Positions 46,976 through 57,704 of a stretch of DNA of 64,000 bases are shown piece after piece. Below the pieces are notes generated by a model that was given only the letters and a program-made list of their open reading frames with translations, was not told the origin of the DNA and made no database searches. Source of the DNA: Solanum dulcamara (lineage: Eukaryota > Streptophyta > Magnoliopsida > Solanales > Solanaceae); the NCBI RefSeq assembly GCF_947179165.1, contig NC_077243.1:10257001-10321000 (forward strand), read 5' to 3'. Numbering within the stretch: position 1 is the first letter of the stretch; every line of letters begins with the position of its first letter. The translations under genes and the position numbers were made by a program.

Positions 46976-48404
46976 CATAATTCCCCAAAAAATAATAGAT
47001 GGAAAGATTTTACAAATTACATTACAATGAAAATAAATGATTCCGGGTAAAAAAATTATGGCGGAGGACAGAGCAAATTATTGGTGAAATAGTGTTAAGC
47101 TATTCCAGCCACGCCACTGAATAATTAAAAATATACAAAGAGTTTCGCATTGGGAGCAAGCGAAGGCCGGGCAGTTTGAGTCGATTTTTTACTAAAATCA
47201 AAAATCAAGTTAATTTAAATGATTTTTTTTCAAATACTAACATCAAATTAAATTAAATATAATATATTTTTTTCTTAGAAAAATATAATATATATTCATT
47301 TGTTTGATTATTATTAATTTGAATTAGTTTTTTTGGTTCTTAATAAATTTACGTATAGATTACACAAATCTCATATTTTTAAGAGCTAATTACATTTTAT
47401 TCTTACTCTTTCCCATATTATAAAAGTCCCTTAAATTTTGTGCAATCCCAATACATTCCAAAATGTTCTGATACATTGCGTCTCGATTTTGGATACATTC
47501 CTCAACATTCTGATATATCGCATCTCAGTTTCGAATACGTCACTTAACGTCCCAATACATCATGTACGTCCCAATATATCACGTATACATCACTTTACGT
47601 GATATATTGAGATGTACGTGATGTATCGAGACGTTGAGTGATTTATTTGAGAATAAAAGAGAATAAGGATTTTTATAATTTTTTCAAATGGTAGAAAATT
47701 TTAGGTTTGATATTTTTCTCTTCCTTTTCTTTTTCCTACAATAAGAAAAGAACTTGTCACTCTTCGCCAACTTATAATTCTTTACTATTTTTTTATCGAA
47801 AAAGATTCAAAAATGCCTTTAATCTATGAAAATTGTTCAAATTTGTCCTCCTTATACCTGAAAATATGTTTATCAACTATTAAATACTATTTAATATGCC
47901 TGCATTTCGTGCGATTTGAGTATATTTTATTAATAAATATAATATTTTTATAACATCAAAATATTTCAAAAACTTCTTTTTAGCCTTCAAATTTGAATAA
48001 ATTAAAACTCAACTTTTAAATTTATTTTACTTCTATTAGCATCTTAGTTATATATTTTTTCTATTGTCTAACAATTTTAGTCTTTTAAAACTACTTAATT
48101 TTTTGTATAAATTATGTTAACTGATACTATATTTACACTCAGAAAAAAATTCAACAAAAATGATCTTTTTATGGGCATACATAATGAAATTCTTCTTCTC
48201 CATGACTAAGACAATGTTTTTATACAATATACATTAGGGTTAATTCACATGTTAATTCATATATTTTATTTAAAGCAAATACTTCTATTAGGTTAAACAA
48301 ACAAACAAGAATTTTTTCAAAAAAAAATACAAATAAAAAAATTAAATAATTGTCAAAGTACTGTTAAAAAACTTATAGACATATATAATTAGAATTAGTA
48401 AATT
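46976..48404. other. Intergenic DNA containing a hairpin
   Basis: Contains the hairpin at 47541-47640 (separate entry). Otherwise AT-rich, with no gene seen. Confidence 0.45.
47541..47640. repeat. Near-perfect 44-bp inverted repeat with 12-base loop
   Basis: The left arm 47541-47584 (CACTTAACGTCCCAATACAT to ATATATCACGT) pairs with the right arm 47597-47640 (ACGTGATATATTGAGATGTA to ACGTTGAGTG). About 38 of 44 positions are complementary. The upstream 90 bases hold degenerate versions of the same ATACAT..TCTGATATAT words. It may be a foldback transposon core or a small-RNA hairpin. Confidence 0.8.
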
Positions 48405-48660
48405 TTTGAATCATTTCTAATATGTTATGAGAATTTTTTATCTTATAGGTAGAGGGAAAGACATATTTGAACTATTTCTAATAGGTTAAGAGCATTTTTT
48501 ATCCAATAGGTGGAAGGGGGGCATTTTGAACCATTTTTAATACGTTAAAGACATTTTTGACCGAATAGATGGAAGAAAGGGCAAATTTGACCCAATAGGT
48601 GCAAGGAAGACATTTTACGAACCATTTCTAATACGTTAAAAACATTTTAAAACTTTTTCC
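48405..48660 (+). repeat. Degenerate ~60-70-bp tandem repeat, array A
   Basis: A unit like GAACCATTTCTAATACGTTA, then A-rich AGCATTTTTGACC, then AATAGGTGGAAGG, recurs about four times. The inverse array is at 52130-52360. Confidence 0.65.
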
Positions 48661-49632
48661 CTTCTTTTATTAAGGCAGATATAATGTTTTTGGTATTATA
48701 ATGAAAATGTTTTGTAATCTATAAGCTTTAATTTTGTGAGTAAAATCATATATATAAAAGGCCTAGGTAAACATCTAATAGTTAATTTTTCATAAGTATT
48801 CTTAAGTATATTAGTTTATTAGAGATAAAGTTAATAGTAAAAATAAAATTTCGATGAAATTATACACAATATTTAAAACTATTTAACAAAAATAACTGTC
48901 TTAGAGAGAGTTGAATGCCCATGTGGCATACAAGTGGAACCCATTCTTTTTCTCAATCACTTTGCCAAACTTGATGGCAAGTAGTACTGTAGCTTCCCCA
49001 AGTATCTTTGGATATAAATAGTCATTTGTACTGTGTAAATCATATATACAAAAAAAAAATAGAGAAAATAGCCAAATGATCTTCTAATTTATTATTGATT
49101 TTTTAACTATATATTTATATTTTATGGGGGTTCTATCATCTCCTTAGACTATTTTAAAATAGAATTATTTTCTCCTTAAATGCTGAGATGACAAAGAACT
49201 GTGGTTCACTCTCTCAAAGAGAGTGAAAGGCCAGAACAATGATTAAAACTTTAATTTTATATATATTTATTTTATTTTATATTAATTTTCTATTTCTTTT
49301 AATTAGAAAAATTATGTTTTCTTTTATTCTTATTTATTTTTTCTTTTTTCTTACCCCCTTTCTCTTTTAAGTGATTAGCAACATCGCTGCAACTCACCCT
49401 CACCATCACAATCAGGTCCCCGCCATTATCGGTTTTTCACCACTTATCTAATTTTCATCTTTAAATCACCACTTCTATCTGTACGTTCATTTCTCATCAG
49501 TTTAAAATTTTGTCGGTAGCTCAAAATCAAAATTGTAAGTGAAAAGAACATAACTTTTTTTTAATTAGTGATGAAGAATTCATTAGGTAACAAATTTATC
49601 AATGGAGAGAAATTCATTAACGAAATCATTGA
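48661..49632. other. Intergenic DNA left of the hAT element
   Basis: No gene recognised. AT-rich with a few pyrimidine-rich stretches (49290-49370). Contains a small inverted repeat CACTCTCTCAAAGAGAGTG at about 49208. Confidence 0.45.
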
Positions 49633-49640
49633 GTAACAGA

Positions 49641-51078
49641 TAGGGGTGGGCATAAAATACCGGAAACCGAATTACCGAACCGAATCGGCTATTTCGGTAT
49701 TTCGGTATTCGGTAATTCGGTTCGGTATTCGGTACCAAAAGTTAACATTTCGGTATTTCGATTTCGGTTTCGGTATTTATTTTTTTTCCGTTCGGTAGTT
49801 CGTAAATACCGAATACCAAAATTAATATGGCTAGTGGACCACTATTGTATGTCTGTTGGGCCTAAACCCTTTAGGAATTCTTTTAAGGCAGCCCAAATTC
49901 CTAACCCAATAGGCAATAACCCAATAGCCCACTCTAACAATATTACAATAGCCCATTCTTAAATGTTAATTTTAGAAAAATCCATTTAGGGCTAGGTTAT
50001 CTAATCTTTAATTCTTTCTGACTTTCTGTTTCTCCACTTCTCTCGTTCTTCAATTCTTCAGTTCTTCTTCTTCTTCACTTCTTCTTCACTTCTTCAGTTC
50101 TTCTTCACTTCTTCTCAGTTTCTCACTTCTCAGTTCTATTTCTACCTACAAATTTCTGGAAAAAGGAGATACTAATGACAGTGATGGTGATTGTGTGGTT
50201 GTTGGTGACAAGAGTGCTGTCACTCAAGTGGGAATACATAACAGGAAGGTTAGACATGAGCGAAAATGTTCAGATGACTTGGATTCACATGATTTTGTTT
50301 CAGAGGAGGATCACACTTACACACTCAATGGACCAAAGTTTAATTATGGGTTACCTGGTAAAATTGCCAAAATGTTGTATCCTCACCAACGTGAGGGTTT
50401 GAAGTGGCTTTGGTCTCTTCACTGTCTGGGTAAGGGTGGTATTTTAGGCGATTACATGGGTTTGGGGAAGACCATGCAGGTAAAAGTCAAGGTTCCGAAA
50501 GTAATATGTTCCACAAAATAATTTCTGAAGTAACTTTTTTTATTTTTACCATGTTTTAGATATGTGGCTATTTAGCTGGATTGTTTTATTCAAAGTTGAT
50601 AAGGAGAGTGTTGATTGTTGCTCCCAAAACTTTGTTGCCCCATTGGATCAAGGAATTAACTGTTGTAGGGCTTTCTCAGAAAATAAGGGAGTAAGGCGTC
50701 TTGTTTTTATGTTAGTCTTATTGATTTCAACTTTTCCTTCAACAGGTGTAGTGTTGCATCTTATGTTGTTTGTTGTTGTGTTGCAGCTGAAGCACTTTGT
50801 TGTTGTTGTTGCCTTTTAGTTTTAGGTTTTATTTTAAGATGGTTTGTGGCTACTTATCTTGTAAAAAAAAGTGCTTGCATTTGTGTAGATCTTATAAGAT
50901 GCAGAAATTTGGGTATTACCGAATACCGTATCGAATCGAATTTTTATTTACCAATTACTGAATTACCGAACCGAAGTTTGAAAGTTCGGTATTTGGTATA
51001 TACTTTGAATTACCGATTACCGAATTATCGAATCTAAATTTTGAAAATACCGAACCGAATACCGAACGCCCACCCCTA
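49641..51078 (+). mobile_element. Non-autonomous hAT element carrying a SNF2 gene fragment
   Basis: Starts TAGGGGTGGGC and ends GCCCACCCCTA as inverted repeats. It is flanked by a perfect 8-bp duplication GTAACAGA at 49633-49640 and 51079-51086, diagnostic of hAT insertion. About 150 bases at each end are dense in CGGTATTTCGGTA on the left and ACCGAATACCG on the right, the usual hAT subterminal motifs. There is no transposase. The interior instead holds a piece of a chromatin-remodelling gene with its intron (separate entry) and a pyrimidine-rich leader-like region (50030-50150). Confidence 0.9.
50160..50690 (+). pseudogene. Captured SNF2-family (CHR24-like) gene fragment
   Basis: Frame 50195-50479 encodes VVVGDKSAVTQ..., then YTLNGPKFNYGLPGKIAKML, YPHQREGLKWLWSLHCLGKG and GILGDYMGLGKTMQ: the N-terminal flank and ATP-binding motif I of a Snf2 helicase, most like the ERCC6-like/CHR24 group from memory. 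A GT-AG intron follows (50480-50559). The next exon 50560-50690 gives ICGYLAGLFYSKLIRRVLIV, then APKTLLPHWIKEL, and stops at an apparent donor GTAAGG. Exon-intron-exon structure is kept, so genomic DNA was captured, not cDNA. Motif I reads D-Y-M-G-L-G-K-T where the family has D-D/E-M-G-L-G-K-T, a mark of relaxed constraint. The rest of the helicase is absent. It has no start context of its own and is probably not functional as an ATPase. Confidence 0.85.
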
Positions 51079-51086
51079 GTAACAGA

Positions 51087-51668
51087 CCCACTAACAGAGA
51101 AGACCCATTTATTGAAATTGTTTCAAGCATAGATCAAATTTCTCATCTCAACATTGTTAAATCGAAATCAACACTAGTCTATTCAATAACTCTATACATT
51201 CATCACGACAAACTGATGTTGTTTATTATTGATTCAGCGAAGCTTCGTTCTCTAGTTATAATACTATAGTAATGGAAGCAGAAGTAGTTTCGGGCGAGGG
51301 ATTTTTTCGTTCTCGTTTAGCTTCAATAGAGAATATCTAGATTTTCCTACTGGACGATATTCTCCTCATCAATCTGGAAAAATAATTCATCAAAGCCAAA
51401 GAAACAGAGGAATGGAAAAGGATAGAGAAAAGGTAAAAATGGAAATACAAAGGAAAAGTTGAATAAATAAAAATATTTAAATATTTTTGTAGATAAAAAG
51501 GCATTATTATGTGGATGGCACGTGCACATCACTATCTGATAAAAATCTGATTTATTTCACAGTTAAGAAGTTCAAGGGGGTTATAGGACACCCGCAGTTG
51601 AAAATCCGATAATAAATTGGGGGTTTATTTAACTATTTTCTCAAAAACATATAGAAACAAATAACATA
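51087..51668. other. Short intergenic stretch
   Basis: Lies between the hAT element and a MITE. No gene or repeat recognised. Confidence 0.45.
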
Positions 51669-51671
51669 TAA

Positions 51672-52050
51672 AGCTCGTTTGGATACGCTTAAAAGGTAAC
51701 TTTTATGTATGAAGTGCTTTTAGAAATTTGAAGTGCTGAAAGTTATTTTTATAAATAAGCAGTTGAGTGTTTGGATAAAAGTGTTTATGTTGAAAATAAG
51801 TGTTTGAATTTTAGGATTAAAAGAATAAAAATGGTAGTTTGGAAATTTAGTTAAAATATAAGGGATATAAAAGTAATTTTCATGGTCAAACAAAATAGCT
51901 TTAAGCACTTAGGAAAAAAAGTTAAAAATCCTAACTTTTCATTTTTGACTGACTTTAAGAACTTTATGGCTAATATTAGACAAACACGTTCAAAAGCTAA
52001 AAAGGGCTTTAAGTTGCTTTTTGACCAATTTAAAGCCCATCCAAACGGGC
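51672..52050. mobile_element. PIF/Harbinger-type MITE, copy 2
   Basis: Collinear with 29454-29844: GCTCGTTTGGATACGCTTAA, then GTAACTTTTATGTATGAAGT, then GTTCAAAAGCTAAAAAGGGC, then CATCCAAACGGGC. TAA flanks both sides (51669-51671, 52051-52053). Both tips have lost one or two bases compared with copy 1. Confidence 0.82.
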
Positions 52051-52129
52051 TAATACTTCTCTCTCTCTCTTTCTATCTTTCTATTCATTAATTTTAGTTT
52101 ATCTCTCTTCTTATTTATTTTAGGAAGAA

Positions 52130-52360
52130 GGTTCAAAAATGTTCCCCTTTCATCTATTGGATCAAATTTATCTTTTCTTCCATCTTATGGGTCAAAAATG
52201 TCCTTAACGTCTTAGAAATGGTTTTAAAATCCTCTTCTTCCACCTATTGATCAAAAATGCTCTTAACCTATTAAAAATGATTCAAATTTGTACTTCCATC
52301 TAACTATTAGATAAAAAATTCTCTTAACATATTAAAAATAACTCAATATTATATTATAAT
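52130..52360 (-). repeat. Degenerate ~60-70-bp tandem repeat, array B
   Basis: Words CATCTATTGGATCAAA, GGTCAAAAATGTCCTTAACG and TAGAAATGGTTTTAAAA recur about four times. It is the reverse complement of array A at 48405-48660. Confidence 0.65.
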
Positions 52361-52363
52361 TTA

Positions 52364-52557
52364 ATAGTGGATGCTCCATATAATGGGCTCCACTTTGTTG
52401 TTTATCCTTTCTTTCTCTCTTATCTTCAGCTGTATTTTGGCTATAAATAGCCATTTGAAGTGTATAAGAAACACTCGAAATACATTGCAATTCTCTCCAT
52501 TCTCTCTTTCTCGTACTATCTTCTATTAATTTGCTAAGTTTAATTTATTTTATAACA
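52364..52557 (+). repeat. 5' LTR of Copia element 2 (approximate)
   Basis: About 194 bases ending TTTTATAACA. TATA-like CTATAAATAG at about 52440. Confidence 0.65.
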
Positions 52558-52659
52558 CGTTATCAGCATAAGCTTCCATCACTTTGAGTTATTTTAAAAA
52601 GGTAACAAATGGGTAAGAATTTTATTTTCTTAAAATGTCTAAAAAGGTAACAAAGAGTT

Positions 52660-54600
52660 TTGACTCACCCTCCATAATTCGCTATCTTGAACCGTTGATA
52701 AGAGACTTATTTACTGCCCGATTTGCAGATTATCGATTTGATGAGATAACTTTTTCGGAATTAGGGGGAGAAAAAAAGGATTCCGAAAGAGAAATTGCGT
52801 GAAAATTTTTATCACTATTTCATTTTGATCCAAGTACCCGCACATCTGAGCAGGAGGTCCAAAAAATCATCCAGTTACAGAAAATAACAAATCAAATGTC
52901 AAATGCATTTACTGATTTGAAACGGATAACTAAGTCACATATTTCTGCAATGAATGTGCCTATACGGATTGATGTCCCAAAAGGACCATCTACTAGTATC
53001 ATACCTTCTGAATTCCAAACACGCCTGAAACGTGGTAAACCATTGGGTTCAAAGGATAAAAATCGTAGAAAGAGAAGCGTGAGGAATAATAAAGATGATA
53101 CTACAAAAGAACCTCGTGAAAAAGGTTAAGATTTGAGTAATCCTGAGGATTTCTGAAGAAATCAGTGAACTCGAGACTCAAGTGAATGAAAAACTTTCAA
53201 TAAGTTCTACAGGTGATGAGATAAATTTAGATCGATCGAAAATCACGATTGATAATGTATTTGCATATAATGTTGCACTTAAACTCATACAAGATAGTGA
53301 AAGTCTTGAGCCTAAATCCGTCGAAGAATGTCGACGTAGATGTGATTGACCAAAATGGCAAAAGACAATTCAATCAGAATTAACTTCACTTACTAAATGT
53401 GAGGTTTTTGGACCTGTAGTCCAAATCCCTGAAGGTGTAAACCAGATGGCTATAAATGAGTTTTTGTGTGAAAATGAAATGAGAGAATTGAAATTGTAAG
53501 ATACAAGGAACACCTTGTTGCACAAGAATTCTCTCAAAGATTCGGGATCAAATATGAAGAAACATATTCACTTGTTATGGATAAAATAACTTTTCGATAT
53601 CTCATCAATTTAGCTGTACAAAAAAATTTTGAAATACATCTAGGGGTGTAGTTACAACTTACCTATATGGTTCGCTTGATAATGAAATTTACATGAAAAT
53701 TTCAGAAGGATTAAAATTGCCTGATGCATGTACTAAGTCCCGGTAGGTGTACTCAATCAAATTATAAAGATCATTATATTATCTGAAACAATCAAGGCGT
53801 ATATGGTATAATTGCCTTAGTGAGTACTTGATAAATGAAGGTTATATTAAGTACTCCAATGGTTGTTCGATCACTGAAAGTGGATAAAGATCCATTTCGA
53901 TCTTCAAAAGAGAATGAAGAACTTCTTGGTCCTAAAGTACCATATCTCAGTATTATTGGTGCACTTATGTATCTTGCTAATGCAACCAGACCTGATATAA
54001 CATTTTCTGTTAAGTTGTTGGTAAGGTATAGTTCATCCCCAACGCGAAGACATTAGAACGGTATCAAACATATTTTGCGATTTCTAAAGGGCACTATTAA
54101 TATTAGTTTGTTTTATACTAACAAAGGTTGTGCAAATCTTATTGGTTATACAGATGCAGGTTATTTATCATACCCACATAAAGCTCGATATCAAACAGGC
54201 TATTTATTTACATACGGAGAAATTACTATATTATGGCGATCTACAAAGTAGTCTATTGTTGCTACATCTTCAAACTATGCTGAAATAATAGCAATTCATA
54301 AAGCAAGTAGAGAATGTGTGTGGTTGAGATCGATGATACAGTTCATCAAAGAAAGATGCGGCCTGAAAAATGATGTGAAAGTACGCACAATTATATTCGA
54401 AGACAATGTCGCGTGCATAACTCAATTGAAAGGTGACTTCATAAAAGAAGACAAAACTAAATATATTTTACCAAATTTATTCTTCACACATGATCTCTAA
54501 AAAAATGGTGATATTAATGTACAACAAGTTCGTTCGAGTGATAATCTTGTAGATTTATTCACAAAGGCATTACTAACATCAACTTTTGAGAAGCTAAGGT
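52660..54600 (+). pseudogene. Copia element 2 pol remnants
   Basis: Disjoint pieces of integrase C-terminus/hinge, reverse transcriptase and RNase H with many stops (for example TGA at about 53348, where element 1 keeps tryptophan). The reverse transcriptase jumps from NEGYI at about 53845 straight into the STPMVVRSL block, removing the YVDD active site (about 80 residues relative to element 1). Confidence 0.8.
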
Positions 54601-54908
54601 ATAAGATTGAAATGTGCCGTCTCCAAAATTTCAAAATTAAGTTTTCATCAGGGTAAGTGAAATACGCACTGTACTCTTTTCCCTTAATCAAGGTTTTGTC
54701 CCACTGGGTTTCCTAATAAGATTTTTAATGAGGCAACACTCAAGTTGTATTATCAGATTTGTGTACTCTTTTTTCTTCATTAGGCTTTTTTTCACTGATT
54801 TTTCCTAATAAGGTTTTAATGAGGCACAATATCTATGAGTGTTCAGGATAACTATGTATATTGTTTCTTATAAATTTTTTAATGAGTCACATTACAAGTA
54901 GACAAAAC

Positions 54909-55177
54909 ATAGTGGATGTTCCACTTTCATTAGTGGAGCCCACTAAATGGCAAATTGTCATTTCTCTCTTACCTATCATCTGATTTCTAAGACTTTCATT
55001 AGTGGAACCCACTAAATGGCAAATTGTCATTTCTCTGTTACCTATCATCTGATTTCTTTGGCTATAAATAGCCTTGGAAATCAGAGAATGAATATACATA
55101 GATACACTAATCTTCTCAACTCTCTTTTCTCTTACTCTCTCTTTTTTATTTTTGCTAAGATAGTTTGTTTTATAACA
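54909..55177 (+). repeat. 3' LTR of Copia element 2 with 69-bp tandem duplication
   Basis: A 69-base unit starting ACTTTCATTAGTGGAGCCCA at 54923 repeats from 54992. Without the extra unit the length (about 200) agrees with the 5' LTR. Confidence 0.75.
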
Positions 55178-57704
55178 CTTTAAGCATTTCTTTCACTTTT
55201 TTATATTTTGCTTCTTTAAGTTTTTCTTTATCATTTAAGGTATATGCAAGATTTCTCTTGCTTTACGCCAAAAACTCATTCAAAATGCAAAAGTTAAACT
55301 CAAATATAATTCTCATGAAGTGGTGAAAAAACTTAAAGCTATTGACATTGCGAATCTCAATGTTCAGTCTTACAAGAGAACAGGAAGAGTTTTGGCTCTT
55401 TGGTTTTCCTGTTATACATGTACATACCTAAATACTATTCCTTTGCACAAAAAATAGTACACAACGTTAAATTCTTAGATAGTACAACAAAGTAACAATT
55501 ATTCATTAAAATTTTTGAGAAAAATAAGTAAAAAAATAAATAACCGAAGCACATGCACATACACGACTAAAAATGCCAGGAAGGAATAAAGATATGAACA
55601 AACATATCTTATGATGGTTTAATTATTAAAATGAAAGATGACTGAATAGCATATGAGGGATCGGTTCTTCAAGATATTCATGAGTTAGAAGTTACTGAAT
55701 AGCTAACACCACAAGCAGACTGTTGAAGTTTCCAATTTAAATCAGTTCAACATTTAATGATTTAGAGGATTACCAAAGCGACTCCTACTATCCTCAATGT
55801 GCATAAAGTAGCATATTAGCAAATAAAAATCTAACAAAATTGTTGATTTGCATAGTTTATGGATCCAAGATGTCCCTTAACTTTTGAATTTCAAATCATT
55901 AATCCATACTTAATCTATGTTTAAATCTTACAATCTTGAAGTATATAAGGAGAAAATTTACTTCACTTACTAAGATTGATGATCAATATAAACAATTAAC
56001 TTTTATAATGTAGGTGAGATAATAAAGAAAGTAACTAATTTGTATTATCAAAGCATAAGATGAGAAGAAATTTTCTTCAAGAAAACTAAGTTGGTTCTTT
56101 GATTCGTCCATTTCTTCATTGCTTCCTTCTCCTGAAGAATATATTTTAAGAGGAATGAGATTCACATAGACAACGAGAAAAAAGATATCATCAAATAATA
56201 CCTATTGTGAAATCTCACGTCACATAGTTCAATGCAAAAAAAATTCCAAGTGGACCAATAAACGTAAAAAAAAAAAGTGAAACAAAGAAGCAAAACAACA
56301 AATAATGCAATTTCTCTTACATTTTAAAGAACAAATTCTAATGGAAGCGGGGAGAGAAAATGAGATAAGCACTTACTCTTGTGAAAAGGGTCAAATCTCA
56401 GCATCCAATAGCATAACCAAAAAATTCGTCACAACAACTATAAATTCGGAGAGAATTGTAAGTAAGTTGCAATCTCAATGATGAAAAAAGTTTTTGTGTT
56501 ACCCTATTATACTTATTTCCATAAGTCTTCTTAAAGCAAAAGTTAGGAAAGAAAATCTAAGAGAAATAAAAAAAATGAATTTGAAATTTTAAAACACTAA
56601 TAATACCAAATTAAACTGTTCTAGAATTGTAAAAAAGGCACAAGTTTAATACATAAAATATAGGAAGTAAAAAACCAGTTAACATGAAGTTTCGTATTTT
56701 TCTTCTGACAGACAATAAACTTCCTCTCCTTTATTGATGTACTCTCTGTCTTTGCTGCTATCGAAATTAAAAATCTCAAGGTCTAGAATTAAAATATTGG
56801 AAAACAAACGATTGAAGGAATTTTTTTTTAAAAATCTTAGATTATGCGTGATTTGAAACTGCAAAAAGATGATGAATGTACGACTTGTTGTAAGAGAGGA
56901 GAAAGGGAGAGGGGCTTAGACAAAGGAAACGACTTTTGATTTTTGTTTAACCAGAACATTAGCAACTTTTGGGCATTCTAAACCGAAAGCTGAAGGTTTT
57001 TAATTAAATTGTTAACTTAAAATGGCAAAAAACATATTAAAAACCTAAATAGTCGTCATTGTCTTAGAAAGTACAACATCAACATGAAGAAGATTCTCTT
57101 ATTCTTTTTTAAACAAGATTAGTCATATGAACTGTTTAATAGAAAGTGTTTGAATTAGCACTAAGCTTTCCTACTCTTTCGAATTTCTTTCAGAACATGG
57201 TATTAATTTATTTCATCATATTTTTTTTCAACTCTTAGGCTGTTTCAAGTAAATAAAAATTCTCTATATAATAATATACATGTTGGACAAACAAGTAGAT
57301 GAACTTAAGATCATACTGTAAGAGATGTTGTTGATTGGATACTGGCTGAAGTAAAACAAATTCTTGCAAGATGAACCAAAGGGATAAATCTCAAAAAATC
57401 AAGTAGGAAAGAAAGCTCAATCCATGCATGCAATTTCTGTTAGTAATCGAGGGTTAGATATTCATCTTATACACACTGGCATGACTTTCACCACCAACAT
57501 AACCTAGTATGTTACCAGAACGCCCCGCAAGAAACCAGTATTTTGGTTTTATTTACACCGGGACAGCGTCAAATTCACACAACCGCAATGAGCCAAGACA
57601 AATGGCTCCACTTCCAGTCACCACCAAAACAAATGGCGTTGAAGGTTGGAGGGCACCATCATGGAAGGGCATTATGTGCACATGAGTAAAACCAAAAACT
57701 TGTT
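55178..57704. other. Intergenic DNA before the AFC2 3' end
   Basis: No gene I can defend. AT-rich; the last ~200 bases are the probable 3' UTR of the minus-strand kinase gene. Confidence 0.45.

Larger units (their letters stand above)
52364..55177 (+). mobile_element. Internally deleted Copia element 2
   Basis: LTR-like ends at about 52364-52557 and 54909-55177 share AGTGGATG..CCA, GGCTATAAATAGCC (TATA) and a TTTTATAACA end. The left LTR is followed by CGTTATCAGCA, the same junction as Copia elements 1 and 3. Coding remnants on plus align with element 1 in order: integrase end (52669-52800), hinge (52896-53129), reverse transcriptase start (DVVTTYLYGSLDNEIYMK near 53650), then a jump to STPMVVRSLKVDKDPF (53850), ending in RNase H (54318-54600). 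Gag, protease, the integrase core and the YVDD segment are missing. LTR outer edges are approximate and no target duplication was found. Confidence 0.8.
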
